DNA of 64,000 bases from an uncultured Porphyromonadaceae bacterium. GTDB taxonomy: Bacteria > Bacteroidota > Bacteroidia > Bacteroidales > Muribaculaceae. Of the stretch, positions 1 to 9,610 are shown in pieces; within the stretch, counting starts at the first letter, position 1, and each line of letters begins with the position of its first letter. The stretch lies in contig CAMKOE010000002.1 of assembly GCA_946414395.1 (NCBI GenBank), forward strand, positions 62,001 through 126,000. The letters run 5' to 3'. The notes beneath the pieces were generated by a model that was not told where the DNA came from, did no database searches, and saw only the letters and a list, made by a program, of their open reading frames with translations. The translations under genes were made by a program, and so were the position numbers.

Positions 1-10
1 CAAAAAATTG

Positions 11-18
11 TATCTTTG
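11..18 (+). promoter_or_regulatory. secA promoter, -7 element TATCTTTG
   Basis: This matches the Bacteroidota -7 consensus TAnnTTTG and lies about 65 bases before the secA start. The matching -33 element would fall outside the window, so only half the promoter can be seen. Confidence 0.7.
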
Positions 19-82
19 CGGTTTAGATTAAATAATCAGAACTAGAAAAAACAAATCATAACATACAACTAAACGAAATCAA

Positions 83-3000
83 ATGGGACTTAGTGACATT
101 TTGAAATCCATGTTTGGCAATAAGTCAACCCGTGACCTGAAGAAGATCACCCCTATTGTCAATCAGATCAAAGCAATTTATCCCGAAATTGACGCCCTGG
201 ATACCGACAGCCTGCGCCAGCGCACTGCCGACATCCGCCAGTTGCTCAACGATTCGGTACAGGACAAGCGCGACGAGATCGACCGCATCAAGGCCGAGAT
301 CGAGACCCTCGACTATGAGGAGCGCGAACCGCTGTGGAAGAAGGTCGATGATATCCAGAAGGAGATTCTTGACGTGCTCGAGGACAAACTCAACGAGGTG
401 CTGCCCACCGTGTTTGCCATCGTGAAATCGACCGCACGCCGCTTTGCCGAGAACGAGACCATCACCGTTACCGCCACCCAACTCGACCGCGACCTGGCTG
501 CCGAGGGCAAGGACTTTGTCACCATCGAGGGCGACAAGGCCATCTGGCAGAATCACTGGATTGCCGGCGGCAACGACATGAAGTGGGACATGATCCACTA
601 TGACGTGCAGTTGATCGGTGGTATCGTCCTGCATCAAGGCAAAATCGCCGAGATGGCCACCGGTGAAGGTAAAACCCTGGTGGCAACACTGCCCGTGTTC
701 CTGAACGGCTTGACGGGCAACGGCGTCCACGTGGTTACCGTCAACGACTATCTGGCCAAGCGCGATAGCGAGTGGATGGGCCCGTTGTACATGTTCCACG
801 GCATGACCGTCGCCTGTATTGACAAGACCGAGCCCAACTCGCCTCAACGCCGTGCCGCCTACAACTGCGACATCACCTTCGGTACCAACAGTGAGTTCGG
901 TTTTGACTACCTGCGCGATAACATGGCGATGCGCCCCGAGGACATGGTGCAGCGCCCGCACAACTATGCCATTGTCGATGAGGTCGATAGCGTCTTGATC
1001 GATGATGCCCGCACCCCGTTGATCATCTCTGGCCCTGTGCCCAAGGGCGAGGACCAGATGTTTAACGACTACAAGCCCAACGTGGAGCGCGTCTATAACG
1101 CACAGCGTCAACTGGTGACCGGCCTGCTTGCCGACGCCAAGAAGATGATGGCCAGCGATGACCAGGAGACCGTCAAGGAAGGCACCCTGAGGCTCTACCG
1201 CGCCTTCAAGGGCCTGCCCAAGTACAAGCCCCTGATCAAGTACCTGAGCGAGGAGGGCGTCAAGAACGCCATGCTCAAGACCGAGGCCTACTACATGCAG
1301 GACAACAACCGCGAGATGCCCATCGTCACCGACCCCCTGTACTTCATCATCGACGAGAAAAACAATACCGTCGAGATGACCGACAAGGGTATCGACGTGC
1401 TCACCAAGGGCACCGACGACCCCGAGTTCTTCATCCTGCCCGATATCGCCGCCCAACTGTCGGCCGTTACCAACGAGCCGCTGACCGACGAGGAGAAGAC
1501 CAACAAGAAGGACGAACTGCTCGCCAACTACTCGGTCAAGGCCGAGCGCGTGCACACCGTCACCCAGTTGTTGAAGGCCTATACCCTGTTCAACCGCGAC
1601 GATGAGTATATCGTTGACGCCGAGGGCAAGGTGAAGATTGTCGATGAGCAGACGGGCCGTGTGATGGAAGGTCGCCGCTACAGCGACGGTCTGCACCAGG
1701 CCATCGAGGCCAAGGAGGGCGTGAACGTCGAGGCCGCAACCCAGACGTTTGCCACCATCACGCTGCAGAACTACTTCCGCATGTACCACAAGTTGGCCGG
1801 TATGACCGGTACTGCCGAGACCGAGGCTGGTGAGTTCTGGGACATCTACAAACTGGATGTTGTCACCATTCCCACCAACAAGCCCGTTATCCGCAACGAT
1901 ATGCCCGACCGCGTTTACAAGACACAGAAGGAGAAATTCAATGCCGTTATCGCCGAGATCGAGGCCATGCGCAATCAGGGCCGTCCCACCCTGGTGGGTA
2001 CCACCAGCGTCGAGATCAGTGAGATGCTGAGCCGCATGTTGAACCTGCGCCACATCCCGCACAACGTCTTGAACGCCAAGTTACACCAGAAGGAGGCCGA
2101 CATCGTCGCCCAGGCCGGTCAGTCAATTGACGGCAAGGGTGTGGTGACCATCGCCACCAACATGGCCGGTCGTGGTACCGATATCAAGTTGTCGCCCGCC
2201 GTCAAGGAGGCCGGTGGTCTTGCCATCATCGGCACCGAGCGCCACGAGTCACGCCGCGTTGACCGCCAGTTGCGCGGTCGTGCCGGACGTCAGGGAGACC
2301 CGGGTTCATCAGTGTTCTTTGTTTCCTTTGAGGACAAACTGATGCGACTGTTCGCCAGCGAGAGCGTTGTCAAGACGCTCGACCGCCTGGGACTCAAGGA
2401 TGGTGAGGCCATCGAGAGCAACATGGTGACCAGGAGCATCGAGAATGCCCAGAAGCGCGTCGAGGAGAACAACTTCGGCATCCGTAAGCACCTGCTCGAG
2501 TATGATGACGTGATGAACGCCCAGCGCAAGGTGATTTACACCCGCCGCCACCATGCCTTGATCGGTGAGCGCATCGGTCTGGACTTGATCAACACCCTCT
2601 ATGACAGCGTGGAGGACGTTGTCGAGAAGCACGGTCCCGACGACTTTGAGGACTTCAAGATGCAGGTTCTCAAGACCTATGCCATCGAGAGCCCGTATGA
2701 GGAAGAAGAATACCGCCGCATGGACGACGGCAAGAAGCAGGAAATCCTGTATGACGCCGTTCTCAAGGCCTTCAACCGCAAGATGGACCGCCTGGGTGAG
2801 GTCGCAGATCCCATCATCCAACAGATTGTCGCCGACCAGATTGCCAACGGCATGGAGCCCCAGGGCCTCATCCGTGTTCCCATCACCGACGGCAAGCGCA
2901 CCTTCGGTATCGTCATCGACATCAAGGAGGCAGCCGAGACCCACTGCAAGAATCTGACCAAGGCTTGGCAAAAGGCCGTCATGCTGCTCACCATCGACGA

Positions 3001-3418
3001 GAACTGGAAGGAGCACCTGCGCGAGATGGACCAGTTGCGCCAGAGTGTGCAGAACGCCAGTTACGAGCAGAAGGATCCTCTGGTGATTTACAAGACCGAG
3101 GCCTTCAACATGTTCAAGCAGATGGTCGGTATCATGAATGGCAAGTCGATTGCCGTGCTCATGCGTGGCCAGATTCCCGAGGCACCGCCCCAACAGAACG
3201 TGCAAGAGCGCGAAATGCCGCAGCGCCGCCAGCGCTACAGCGAGAACCGCGGCGGCGAGCCCGACCCCAGCCGTCCTAACGCCGCGCCCGTCGGTCCGCG
3301 TCCCCAGGGTCCCGTCGGTCCCATCCGCAACGAGGGTCCCAAGATCGGCCGCAACGATCCCTGCCCGTGCGGCAGCGGCAAGAAGTACAAGAACTGCCAC
3401 GGCCGCGGCCTTGCCTAA
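83..3418 (+). CDS. secA: Preprotein translocase ATPase SecA
   Basis: SecA is the ATPase motor that pushes unfolded preproteins through the SecYEG channel in the inner membrane. The 1111-residue product has the Walker A motif ATGEGKT (about residues 192-198), the Walker B region IVDEVD (about 297-302), the helicase segment [14 protein letters not shown], the arginine-finger region [12 protein letters not shown], and the C-terminal zinc-binding SEC-C tail with [14 protein letters not shown]. It is longer than the roughly 900-residue proteobacterial form, as is usual for Bacteroidota, because of extra sequence between the nucleotide-binding folds. A proline/arginine-rich linker precedes the zinc tail. 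The gene stands alone, with its own promoter and a strong terminator directly after it. Confidence 0.98.
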   Translation: MGLSDILKSMFGNKSTRDLKKITPIVNQIKAIYPEIDALDTDSLRQRTADIRQLLNDSVQDKRDEIDRIKAEIETLDYEEREPLWKKVDDIQKEILDVLEDKLNEVLPTVFAIVKSTARRFAENETITVTATQLDRDLAAEGKDFVTIEGDKAIWQNHWIAGGNDMKWDMIHYDVQLIGGIVLHQGKIAEMATGEGKTLVATLPVFLNGLTGNGVHVVTVNDYLAKRDSEWMGPLYMFHGMTVACIDKTEPNSPQRRAAYNCDITFGTNSEFGFDYLRDNMAMRPEDMVQRPHNYAIVDEVDSVLIDDARTPLIISGPVPKGEDQMFNDYKPNVERVYNAQRQLVTGLLADAKKMMASDDQETVKEGTLRLYRAFKGLPKYKPLIKYLSEEGVKNAMLKTEAYYMQDNNREMPIVTDPLYFIIDEKNNTVEMTDKGIDVLTKGTDDPEFFILPDIAAQLSAVTNEPLTDEEKTNKKDELLANYSVKAERVHTVTQLLKAYTLFNRDDEYIVDAEGKVKIVDEQTGRVMEGRRYSDGLHQAIEAKEGVNVEAATQTFATITLQNYFRMYHKLAGMTGTAETEAGEFWDIYKLDVVTIPTNKPVIRNDMPDRVYKTQKEKFNAVIAEIEAMRNQGRPTLVGTTSVEISEMLSRMLNLRHIPHNVLNAKLHQKEADIVAQAGQSIDGKGVVTIATNMAGRGTDIKLSPAVKEAGGLAIIGTERHESRRVDRQLRGRAGRQGDPGSSVFFVSFEDKLMRLFASESVVKTLDRLGLKDGEAIESNMVTRSIENAQKRVEENNFGIRKHLLEYDDVMNAQRKVIYTRRHHALIGERIGLDLINTLYDSVEDVVEKHGPDDFEDFKMQVLKTYAIESPYEEEEYRRMDDGKKQEILYDAVLKAFNRKMDRLGEVADPIIQQIVADQIANGMEPQGLIRVPITDGKRTFGIVIDIKEAAETHCKNLTKAWQKAVMLLTIDENWKEHLREMDQLRQSVQNASYEQKDPLVIYKTEAFNMFKQMVGIMNGKSIAVLMRGQIPEAPPQQNVQEREMPQRRQRYSENRGGEPDPSRPNAAPVGPRPQGPVGPIRNEGPKIGRNDPCPCGSGKKYKNCHGRGLA

Positions 3419-3441
3419 CGCCCTGTAGCAGTTGATTGAAG

Positions 3442-3486
3442 AACGAGTTCACGCCAGTCGATGAGGCTGGCGTGAACTCGTTTTAG
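3442..3486 (+). terminator. Rho-independent terminator after secA
   Basis: AACGAGTTCACGCCAG (3442-3457) pairs perfectly with CTGGCGTGAACTCGTT (3467-3482), giving a 16-base-pair stem with a 9-base loop that runs into TTTT. It can also serve the convergent gene on the minus strand. Confidence 0.9.
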
Positions 3487-3526
3487 TCAGTTATCCAACA
3501 AGATACTCTGGAAAATCCGCAATCTC

Positions 3527-4276
3527 TCAGACGGGCATCTCGTCGTTGATGATGAGACGCAGCCACTGGGCTGTGGTCAAGGGAATAGGGCCTGCCGGCT
3601 GGGTGGACATGAGCCGCTCATTGAGATCCTGCAGCAGGGGACGTGCATCGCGCTCGCCGGCACGGGCAATGATGGCATGCGCCTCGGGCATGGCTTGCTC
3701 CATGACAGCAAGGGAAGAGGGACGCAGCAGGAAACTGCGCCAGTAGAGCCAGTAGGCGTAGTCATAGATGCGCTGGGCATCAAGCGGATTGTCCAGGTCA
3801 ACCTCGGTGGCAATACAGAATTGCCGCGGCACGGGCGCTTCCTCATATTCCTCGTCGAGAAGCATGTGAAATGCCATGGAGAGGGCTTCCAGTTCACTGT
3901 CATGCGGGTCGAGGACATCGCCTCCCCGCTCTCCAGCGACCGTCCACCAGATGACATATTTCACATCATCGGCATTGAGTTCATAATCAATGTAGTCGTC
4001 GCTGCGGCCATAGTGGGGCACGGGGCTGCCATGATGGTGATTGTGCAAGCGGGAGAATGAACGCCACAAGCCCGCATCGGCTACCACATCCTGGTAGTAG
4101 CCTGTAACGGCAAGAACCACGTCCCGGCGCACTTCATCATCCAGGCCGCGCAGCCATGGCGACTCGTCCCAGAGCCTGGCAAGCCTGAGGGCTATCCACA
4201 AGTAGAACTGGTCAGTCGGCTCCACTTTGGGGCTGTTGGGCTGACGTTCCATGAAGTCTTTGACCGTGATTTCCAT
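3527..4276 (-). CDS. Hypothetical cytoplasmic protein, 249 residues
   Basis: I do not recognise a family with confidence. The protein has no signal peptide or membrane segment and is rich in acidic and aromatic residues. A short N-terminal stretch (VKDFMERQPN, then TDQFYLWIALRLARLW) resembles the opening of small Bacteroidota proteins of unknown function such as DUF3843, but this is only an impression. A histidine cluster (HNHHHG) lies near residue 78. The ATG has a good upstream AGGAGAAAGG. The gene sits just after tRNA-Thr, and a terminator-like hairpin lies between them, so expression may depend on readthrough or on a promoter I cannot see. Codon use matches the neighbouring core genes. 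Confidence 0.75.
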   Translation of the reverse strand: MEITVKDFMERQPNSPKVEPTDQFYLWIALRLARLWDESPWLRGLDDEVRRDVVLAVTGYYQDVVADAGLWRSFSRLHNHHHGSPVPHYGRSDDYIDYELNADDVKYVIWWTVAGERGGDVLDPHDSELEALSMAFHMLLDEEYEEAPVPRQFCIATEVDLDNPLDAQRIYDYAYWLYWRSFLLRPSSLAVMEQAMPEAHAIIARAGERDARPLLQDLNERLMSTQPAGPIPLTTAQWLRLIINDEMPV

Positions 4277-4295
4277 TTCCTTTCTCCTTTTAAAT

Positions 4296-4329
4296 TAAAA
4301 AAAACGGGAAAACATCATCGTCTTCCCGT
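4296..4329 (-). terminator. Terminator after tRNA-Thr
   Basis: On the minus strand ACGGGAA pairs with TTCCCGT around a loop of about 12 bases and is followed by a run of eight T. It lies directly after the tRNA and only about 20 bases before the next minus-strand gene start. Confidence 0.75.
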
Positions 4330-4337
4330 CATGCTGG

Positions 4338-4410
4338 AGCCGCGAGCGGGACTCGAACCCGCGACCTTTTCGTTACGAATGAAATGCTCTACCGACTGAG
4401 CTATTGCGGC
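4338..4410 (-). tRNA. tRNA-Thr (anticodon CGT)
   Basis: The minus-strand sequence folds as a standard cloverleaf. It has acceptor arm GCCGCAA with TCGCGGC, D-loop GCTCAGTCGGTAGAGC, anticodon loop TTCGTAA giving CGT, and a T-arm with GGTTCGAGTCC. Two stem mismatches are visible: an A-C pair in the acceptor and an A-C pair closing the anticodon stem. CCA is not encoded. It should read ACG codons. Confidence 0.93.
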
Positions 4411-4442
4411 TTGGTGCACTGCGATGATTTGCAATGCGGGTG

Positions 4443-4474
4443 CAAAGGTAGCACTATTTTTCTAAATTAGCAAA
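4443..4474 (-). promoter_or_regulatory. tRNA-Thr promoter
   Basis: On the minus strand TTTG (4471-4474) is followed after 20 bases by TACCTTTG (4443-4450). This is a full match to the Bacteroidota -33/-7 pattern, about 33 bases before the tRNA. Confidence 0.8.
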
Positions 4475-4476
4475 CT

Positions 4477-5892
4477 TTAATCGACAATTTGTTTGCTATA
4501 TGTGATCTTGACCTTGGCCTTGTCGAGCAACAGCCGTGCTATTGCAGGGCGCGAAACCATCGGCGAAATCTTGGTCACTGCGGTCGTGGACGAGGATCCA
4601 TAGTAGGAATATCCTGCCGAGTAGGTATAGGTCGTCACGTCAACTGGCGTGATTGTGAAGTCAAAATCCTCATCGGTGGCAATGCCTCCCTGGTTATTAA
4701 TGATGTCCAAGATGTAGTTGCGCAGGCCCGAGAAGACATATTTCTTATTGACCGCATCATACACGGCATAGAACGAACTCTCGTTGTCGGTCAGTTCGTC
4801 GTCGTTGATGAACTGGTCCTTGTCGGAGGTCCTCACCATGAGCAGATAGGTGGGCGGCTGGATATTATACTCGGTGTAGGGCACGCTGACGGGCAATTCC
4901 AGTGTCAGGTTGTTGATGACGGACTGGTTATTGCCGATGTTGGCGTGATACGTGTCGATGATATCCTGTATCGGGAAGTGCAACCGCACCTCATAGCCTG
5001 CCGGGGCGACGATCATTGCATCCCCGTTGTTAACCATATCATCGATAGCGTCATCGATGTCAAAGTGGATGATGTTGTTGGACACGACCTCGGGAGTCGA
5101 GGCCAGGTAGGTCTGGCAACGGGCCGAATCCACCTCGGTGGTATCATTCAGGACCACATGCTTGTGGTAATACACATTGAGGTCGGTTGCCTGGATGTTG
5201 ATGACGTGTCCGCTGCCGTAGGTGTTGGTGATGTAGATGCCGGGGAATATGTCGGCAAACGACCTGGGCGTCGAGAACCGGCTGGGATTCTCCACATAGG
5301 CATTGAAAAGTTCCTTGGCCAGTTCGACGGGCATGGGGACAGACACGACCCTGACGGTATCATACTGCAGGGTTCCTGTCACATAGGATGTCGATGTTTC
5401 AACCCAGCCCGACCTGGGGGAATAGGACTCGGATGCCAGCAAGTCGGCCTCGTCATAGTATCCAGCCGGGTCAAAGTCGCTGTAGATGGGATTGGGCAAC
5501 GAGCGGTTCAGGCGATAGACATTGAGGCGCATCGGAGCCAGTGAATCACCGGTGTAGCCCTTGGTGTAGGGAATCCTGAGCCTCAATCGGCAAGAATCGA
5601 TAGATTCGGCCGTGATACCGGTCGTGTCGATGTTCATGACAGGCATCCACATGGTAACGGCCTCGGCCGTCAGCGAGCCATAACCATCGGCCTGCAGGGA
5701 GCCCAGCATCTTGGTGCTGGTGCGCATCTGCACGCGGTCATTTCTCACCGAGTGTCCGGTGATGACAAATGACGAATCCTCAATTATCGACGAGACGCTG
5801 TCGGTGATGGACACGCCGATGGTCTCGTCGGTGCATGCGTACAGGCCGAGCAGCGCAGCCGCTGCCAGTATCACATTGAAGAATTGTTTCAT
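4477..5892 (-). CDS. DUF4270 family surface lipoprotein
   Basis: The 471-residue product opens with a lipoprotein signal peptide ending in the lipobox LYAC (cysteine about residue 20), so it should be anchored in the outer membrane. The body is beta-rich, with the repeated pattern of DUF4270 proteins: an early IDSCRLRLRIPY-type strand, then a segment describing a sugar- or peptide-like fold of unknown role. This family is restricted to Bacteroidota and commonly follows the short starch-synthase-like gene, as it does here with a 67-base gap, so the two probably share a transcript. The function is not known. Confidence 0.8.
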   Translation of the reverse strand: MKQFFNVILAAAALLGLYACTDETIGVSITDSVSSIIEDSSFVITGHSVRNDRVQMRTSTKMLGSLQADGYGSLTAEAVTMWMPVMNIDTTGITAESIDSCRLRLRIPYTKGYTGDSLAPMRLNVYRLNRSLPNPIYSDFDPAGYYDEADLLASESYSPRSGWVETSTSYVTGTLQYDTVRVVSVPMPVELAKELFNAYVENPSRFSTPRSFADIFPGIYITNTYGSGHVINIQATDLNVYYHKHVVLNDTTEVDSARCQTYLASTPEVVSNNIIHFDIDDAIDDMVNNGDAMIVAPAGYEVRLHFPIQDIIDTYHANIGNNQSVINNLTLELPVSVPYTEYNIQPPTYLLMVRTSDKDQFINDDELTDNESSFYAVYDAVNKKYVFSGLRNYILDIINNQGGIATDEDFDFTITPVDVTTYTYSAGYSYYGSSSTTAVTKISPMVSRPAIARLLLDKAKVKITYSKQIVD

Positions 5893-5959
5893 ATTCTCGA
5901 AATGATAAAAAACGATTTAAGAATATAGAAAAAAGACAGGTTTAACCTCACACCGCGGG

Positions 5960-6757
5960 TTATAACGAGCCATAGAATTCCTTCACCTTGTTGACGTCCT
6001 CATCGCCGATGAAGTCAAGGCTCGGCAAGCCGGCCGCTGCCTCCAGCACGGCATCGCTCACACCATCCTCACACCGGATAACGGCATCGGTATACTTGAG
6101 CGAGTAGGCCATCAATTGGTCATACGTGAGTTCCTTGCCAGCAATGGGCTTGAGCGCATTCTTGGGGATGCCGTCCTGGTGCATCTTCTCACTCAAGCGC
6201 GCGTCCAGGGGGGCAGGAATCGACTCGTTGAACAAGGCGGTAACGATTTTGGCATCACGGAATGACGGGTCATCACCATAGAGGGCGCGGATATAAACCG
6301 GCGCAAGGGCTGAAATCCAACCGGTGCACTGGATGATGTCGGGGGCCCAGCGCATCTTGCGTATAGACTCGATGACCGCGCGGACAAAGAACATGCTGCG
6401 CTCATCATTGTCGGCGGGAGAGCAGTTCATCTCCATATCATCGATGCGGTTACTGGCAAAGTAGTCTTCATTATAGATGAAATACACCTGGAAATGAGCC
6501 TGTTGCAGCGTGGCCACCTTGATAATCAAGGGATGGTCAGTATCATCGATGATCACATTCATCCCCGACAGTCTGATCATCTCATGCAACTGATTGCTGC
6601 GCTCGGCAATCATACCATACTTGGGCATGAAAGTGCGTTCCTCAATGCCATGCTCCTTAATGCCCTTTGGGAAGATTCTGCCAATCTGTGACAAACGGCG
6701 TTCCGGCACATAAGGTGCTATCTCCTGTGATATAAATAAGACTTTTTTTACATCCAT
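5960..6757 (-). CDS. Glycogen/starch synthase N-terminal (GT5-like) domain protein
   Basis: This 265-residue protein resembles only the N-terminal half of a GT5 glycogen/starch synthase. The beginning KVLFISQEIAPYVPE matches the usual start, and PDIIQCTGWISALAP matches the PDIIHCHGW segment near residue 135. The C-terminal ADP-glucose-binding Rossmann half is absent, and the acceptor-binding KxGG-type motif is not seen. Such short proteins occur next to DUF4270 genes in Bacteroidota and are often labelled glycogen synthase, but catalysis is doubtful. I chose the internal ATG because a promoter and leader lie just upstream, although the frame stays open for 37 more codons. Confidence 0.75.
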   Translation of the reverse strand: MDVKKVLFISQEIAPYVPERRLSQIGRIFPKGIKEHGIEERTFMPKYGMIAERSNQLHEMIRLSGMNVIIDDTDHPLIIKVATLQQAHFQVYFIYNEDYFASNRIDDMEMNCSPADNDERSMFFVRAVIESIRKMRWAPDIIQCTGWISALAPVYIRALYGDDPSFRDAKIVTALFNESIPAPLDARLSEKMHQDGIPKNALKPIAGKELTYDQLMAYSLKYTDAVIRCEDGVSDAVLEAAAGLPSLDFIGDEDVNKVKEFYGSL

Positions 6758-6782
6758 GTTGCTTTCTGTTGTAGATTGAATG

Positions 6783-6790
6783 CAAAGGTA
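6783..6790 (-). promoter_or_regulatory. -7 element TACCTTTG for the GT5-like/DUF4270 pair
   Basis: It is an exact TAnnTTTG match about 26 bases before the chosen start codon. No clear -33 TTTG is visible at the expected spacing. Confidence 0.6.
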
Positions 6791-6885
6791 GCAATTTTTT
6801 TTCATTTTTGCCCCACTCCAGTGGCCTATATCAGTTATTTTTAAGCAAAAAAATGGCCTTTTTAACATCTTGTAATCATTTAGAG

Positions 6886-7010
6886 ACTATTCACCGTAAC
6901 GTCTGTTACCAAATTCCACGCGAAGTCGCAAAGCCGTTCCCCTGAACTCACGCTAAGGCGCAAAGACGCGAAGATTTAATATAAATAATACTTCGTGGCG
7001 TCGCGACTCA
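6886..7010. repeat. Dispersed intergenic repeat, family B, copy 1
   Basis: This copy starts TTCACCGTAACGTCTG and continues through GAACTCACGCTAAGGCGCAAAGACGCGAAG to a short inverted repeat around CGAAG/CTTCG. The first part matches the copy near 22709, and the later part (6924-7000) matches the copy near 16768 over about 75 bases. Confidence 0.7.
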
Positions 7011-7401
7011 GCGATAGATTGTGGCTCACCCGATAAATCAGGAGGGCTCTTCCTTCAACAGGAACCGCCCCCCAACTTTCAAAACACACACACGATCTTG
7101 GTTACTAATCCGCTGCTATACTCATGCAACGGCATGGTGTAACTGAATTATTTATCACAAAGTAAAAACAAAAATCCCAATCATGAAAGGGCCGAAGTTT
7201 GACTTCGTGACCAATGGGCCAATCTTGTTGACAAACGGCATAAAAATCAAGACAAACAGCCCATATTCTTCAGCCGACCGCCAATACTTAACCGCTAGGA
7301 TAGACAAGCGTGCTGCGCGACACGCCCAAGTTTTAATCTAAATTATCGTCAAGAAAGTAAAAAAAATGTAATCGCTGCATACAACCAAACAAAAAACAAT
7401 G

Positions 7402-7409
7402 TAAATTTG
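7402..7409 (+). promoter_or_regulatory. nagA -7 element TAAATTTG
   Basis: It is an exact TAnnTTTG match 31 bases before the nagA start codon. Confidence 0.6.
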
Positions 7410-7439
7410 CACTTCAAGTAAGGATAAAAAAGATTGGCA

Positions 7440-8630
7440 ATGTTGACTCAGATTTATAACGGCCATGTGCTCACACCCGAGGGATGGATCAACGGCGGCT
7501 CGGTTATCATCGAGGACTGCCGCATCAAGGAGGTGAGCAAGAGCAGCCGCCAGGTGGAAGGCATGGACAAGACCATCGATGCCCACGGCATGCACGTGGT
7601 GCCCGGTGGTATTGACCTGCATTGCCATGGCGGTGGCGGCTGTGACTTCCAGGAGTGCACGCGCGAGGCCTTTGAGACAGCAGCGCAGACACACCTGCGC
7701 CACGGCACGACAGCCATCTATGCCACATTATCCTCATCCCCCATCGACATGATGGAGCGAGCATGCCAGACGTGTGACGAACTGATGCAAGCCCCTCATT
7801 CCACCATCATGGGAATGCACATGGAAGGGCCCTACTTCAACCCCAGCAAGGCCGGCGCGCAGATGCCCGAGGTGATACGCATCCCCGACCCCAACGAGTA
7901 CAAGCACATCGTTGAGGACTTTGACTGCATGCGCCGCTGGGACACCGCACCCGAGTTGCCGGGAGCCGTCGAGATGGGCAAGTACATCACCGGCAAGGGC
8001 ATTGTGGCCGCCATCGGCCACACCGCAGCCGAGTATCCCCACGTGAAGGCCGCCTGGGATGCCGGATACACCCTGGCGACCCACTTCTATAACGCCATGC
8101 CGGGCTTCCACAACGTGCGCGAGTTCAAGCATGCCGGTACGGTCGAGAGCGTTTACCTTCTCGAGGACATGGCTGTCGAGGTGATTGCCGACGGCATCCA
8201 TGTGCCCTCTACCCTGCTCAACCTGGTCTATCACATGAAGGGCGTGGAGCGCACAGCCCTGTGCACCGATGCCCTTGCCGTGACCGACAGCGACAGCGAG
8301 CACGCCTTTGACCCGCGCGTGATCATCGAGGACGGAGTGTGCAAGTTGTCGGACCGCAGCGCCCTTGCCGGCAGCATCGCCACAATGGACCGCTTGATCA
8401 AGACCATGGTGCGCGTGGTGGACGTGCCCTTGCAGGACGCCGTCCGCATGGCCAGCGAGACCCCGGCAAGAATCATGGGCATCTATGACCGCAAGGGATC
8501 ATTGCAACGAGGCAAGGACGCCGACATATTGCTGCTGGACAACGACATCAACCTGCGCAGTGTGTTCTCGATGGGAGAGTTTGTCAAGGGTAGCGACCAC
8601 ATCGCTCCTGCCGAGATTGTAGAACGCTAA
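7440..8630 (+). CDS. nagA: N-acetylglucosamine-6-phosphate deacetylase
   Basis: The enzyme removes the acetyl group from GlcNAc-6-phosphate, giving glucosamine-6-phosphate and feeding amino-sugar catabolism and cell-wall recycling. The 396-residue amidohydrolase has the metal-binding HCH near residues 61-63, the metal ligand glutamate in MHMEGPYF (about 129), IGHTAAEY, THFYNAMPGF, DGIHVP and the catalytic aspartate in CTDAL. The ATG is preferred over a TTG two codons earlier, because the AAGGA-like site is better spaced. No nagB or transporter lies next to it, so it is expressed alone. Confidence 0.93.
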   Translation: MLTQIYNGHVLTPEGWINGGSVIIEDCRIKEVSKSSRQVEGMDKTIDAHGMHVVPGGIDLHCHGGGGCDFQECTREAFETAAQTHLRHGTTAIYATLSSSPIDMMERACQTCDELMQAPHSTIMGMHMEGPYFNPSKAGAQMPEVIRIPDPNEYKHIVEDFDCMRRWDTAPELPGAVEMGKYITGKGIVAAIGHTAAEYPHVKAAWDAGYTLATHFYNAMPGFHNVREFKHAGTVESVYLLEDMAVEVIADGIHVPSTLLNLVYHMKGVERTALCTDALAVTDSDSEHAFDPRVIIEDGVCKLSDRSALAGSIATMDRLIKTMVRVVDVPLQDAVRMASETPARIMGIYDRKGSLQRGKDADILLLDNDINLRSVFSMGEFVKGSDHIAPAEIVER

Positions 8631-8697
8631 ACGGCGACTCACCGACAGCGTGCGGTCCCTCGCAGGAAAAAAATCAAAGAAATTTTTGGCCTAACTC

Positions 8698-8728
8698 TTG
8701 CACGGGAACAAAAATGGTATTATCTTTG
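8698..8728 (+). promoter_or_regulatory. tRNA-His promoter
   Basis: TTG (8698-8700) is followed after 20 bases by TATCTTTG (8721-8728), about 30 bases before the tRNA. Confidence 0.75.
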
Positions 8729-8758
8729 CACCCGCGTTTGAGAGAAAACGCTTTATAT

Positions 8759-8836
<78 letters not shown>

Positions 8837-8846
8837 CCATCAATTA

Positions 8847-8880
8847 AAAGGCTTGCATCGCTTGATGCAGGCCTTTATTA
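8847..8880. terminator. Terminator after tRNA-His
   Basis: AAAGGCTTGCATC (8847-8859) pairs with GATGCAGGCCTTT (8864-8876) in a 13-base-pair stem with one G-T pair and a GCTT loop, followed by a T-rich tract. The convergent skp-like gene ends about 70 bases away, so it may work in both directions. Confidence 0.85.
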
Positions 8881-8948
8881 TTTTGTCGTCACTCTATTCA
8901 GTGTGTTGCCGCCCCCAGGGGGGCAGGACTCAAGGCCGTGGCTCAAGT

Positions 8949-9455
8949 TCACTTGATGCCCAGCAGAGACTTGACGATGGGGGTGATGTCGATGGTGGCG
9001 GGGCCAGTATAGGCCACGGGAGTGACAGCGGTGTCAAGCACCAGGTCAAATGAGCCCTGTTCGCCAGCAGTGCGAATGGCAGCCTGAATCTTCTCGGTCA
9101 AGGGCTTGGTGAGTGCCACGCGGCGGGCAGCAATATCATCGGCAGCCTTTTTCTCAAACTCGCGTATCTTCTTGTCGCTCTCCTGCAGTTCATGCACGCG
9201 GCGCTCCTTGATGGTCTCGGGCATCGATGCATCGGCAGCCACAGTTTGATAGTCGGCATATTTCTTGTCAAACTCACCCTTCAACATCTCATACTCAGCC
9301 TTATACTGGTCGCTCAACGCCTTGAGTTGAGCCTCGGCCATGGCTTTCTCGGGCATGAGGTCAAATATCTGTTGTGAGTTGACAATGCCAATCCTGGCTT
9401 GGGCCATGAGCATGAGCGGGAGCATGGCCAGGGCAATCATGAGAATTCTTTTCAT
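8949..9455 (-). CDS. OmpH/Skp-family periplasmic chaperone, paralogue 1
   Basis: Skp/OmpH proteins hold unfolded outer-membrane proteins in the periplasm on their way to the BAM complex. This 168-residue product has a signal peptide ending at about MAQA, then the family opening IGIVNSQQIFDLMP, a long charged helical hairpin (about residues 45-115), and a C-terminal beta segment with FDLVLDTA. It is the most distant of three tandem paralogues downstream of bamA. It has its own promoter, and a terminator separates it from the next paralogue, so it is probably transcribed alone. Confidence 0.88.
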   Translation of the reverse strand: MKRILMIALAMLPLMLMAQARIGIVNSQQIFDLMPEKAMAEAQLKALSDQYKAEYEMLKGEFDKKYADYQTVAADASMPETIKERRVHELQESDKKIREFEKKAADDIAARRVALTKPLTEKIQAAIRTAGEQGSFDLVLDTAVTPVAYTGPATIDITPIVKSLLGIK

Positions 9456-9497
9456 CGTTCCGTGCGGTTATTTATTATACACATTATTAATTATGGA

Positions 9498-9505
9498 CAA
9501 AGGTA
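9498..9505 (-). promoter_or_regulatory. -7 element TACCTTTG for skp-like paralogue 1
   Basis: It is an exact TAnnTTTG match on the minus strand, about 43 bases before the start codon. Confidence 0.65.
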
Positions 9506-9547
9506 ATCACTTTTTTTCAATCCCGCAACAGGAGAACGCGCCTTCCA

Positions 9548-9577
9548 TACTCACGCTATAGCGCCGAGGCGTGAAGT
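9548..9577. repeat. Dispersed intergenic repeat, family B, degraded copy
   Basis: The stretch CTCACGC...GCGCCGAGGCGTGAAG is recognisably related to the family B core but is short and diverged. It is followed at about 9590-9608 by CCTGAACAACATTGATGT, which is shared with the hairpin after cydB. Confidence 0.45.
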
Positions 9578-9610
9578 TCATAACCGGACAGCCTGAACAA
9601 CATTGATGTA

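Larger units (their letters stand above)
6758..7439. other. Long intergenic region with a repeat copy and two divergent promoters
   Basis: No convincing gene is present in either strand. The region holds the minus-strand promoter of the starch-synthase-like gene, one copy of the CACGC/AAAGACGCGAAG repeat family, a small hairpin CGAAGTTTGACTTCG near 7194-7208, and the nagA promoter. The middle (about 7020-7370) shows nothing else that I can interpret and may be decayed coding sequence. Confidence 0.6.

Noticed and set aside
125-2062. A long open frame antisense to secA (and similar long antisense frames opposite bamA at 10930-13506 and murF-alr at 37050-38423)
   Set aside because: They mirror GC-rich codons of strongly supported genes, have low-complexity Leu/Val/His/Asp-rich sequence without motifs, and lack promoters or ribosome-binding sites.
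7100-7370. Possible riboswitch or small RNA before nagA
   Set aside because: Only one short hairpin is visible and no conserved aptamer pattern could be recognised; the nagA promoter lies after it.
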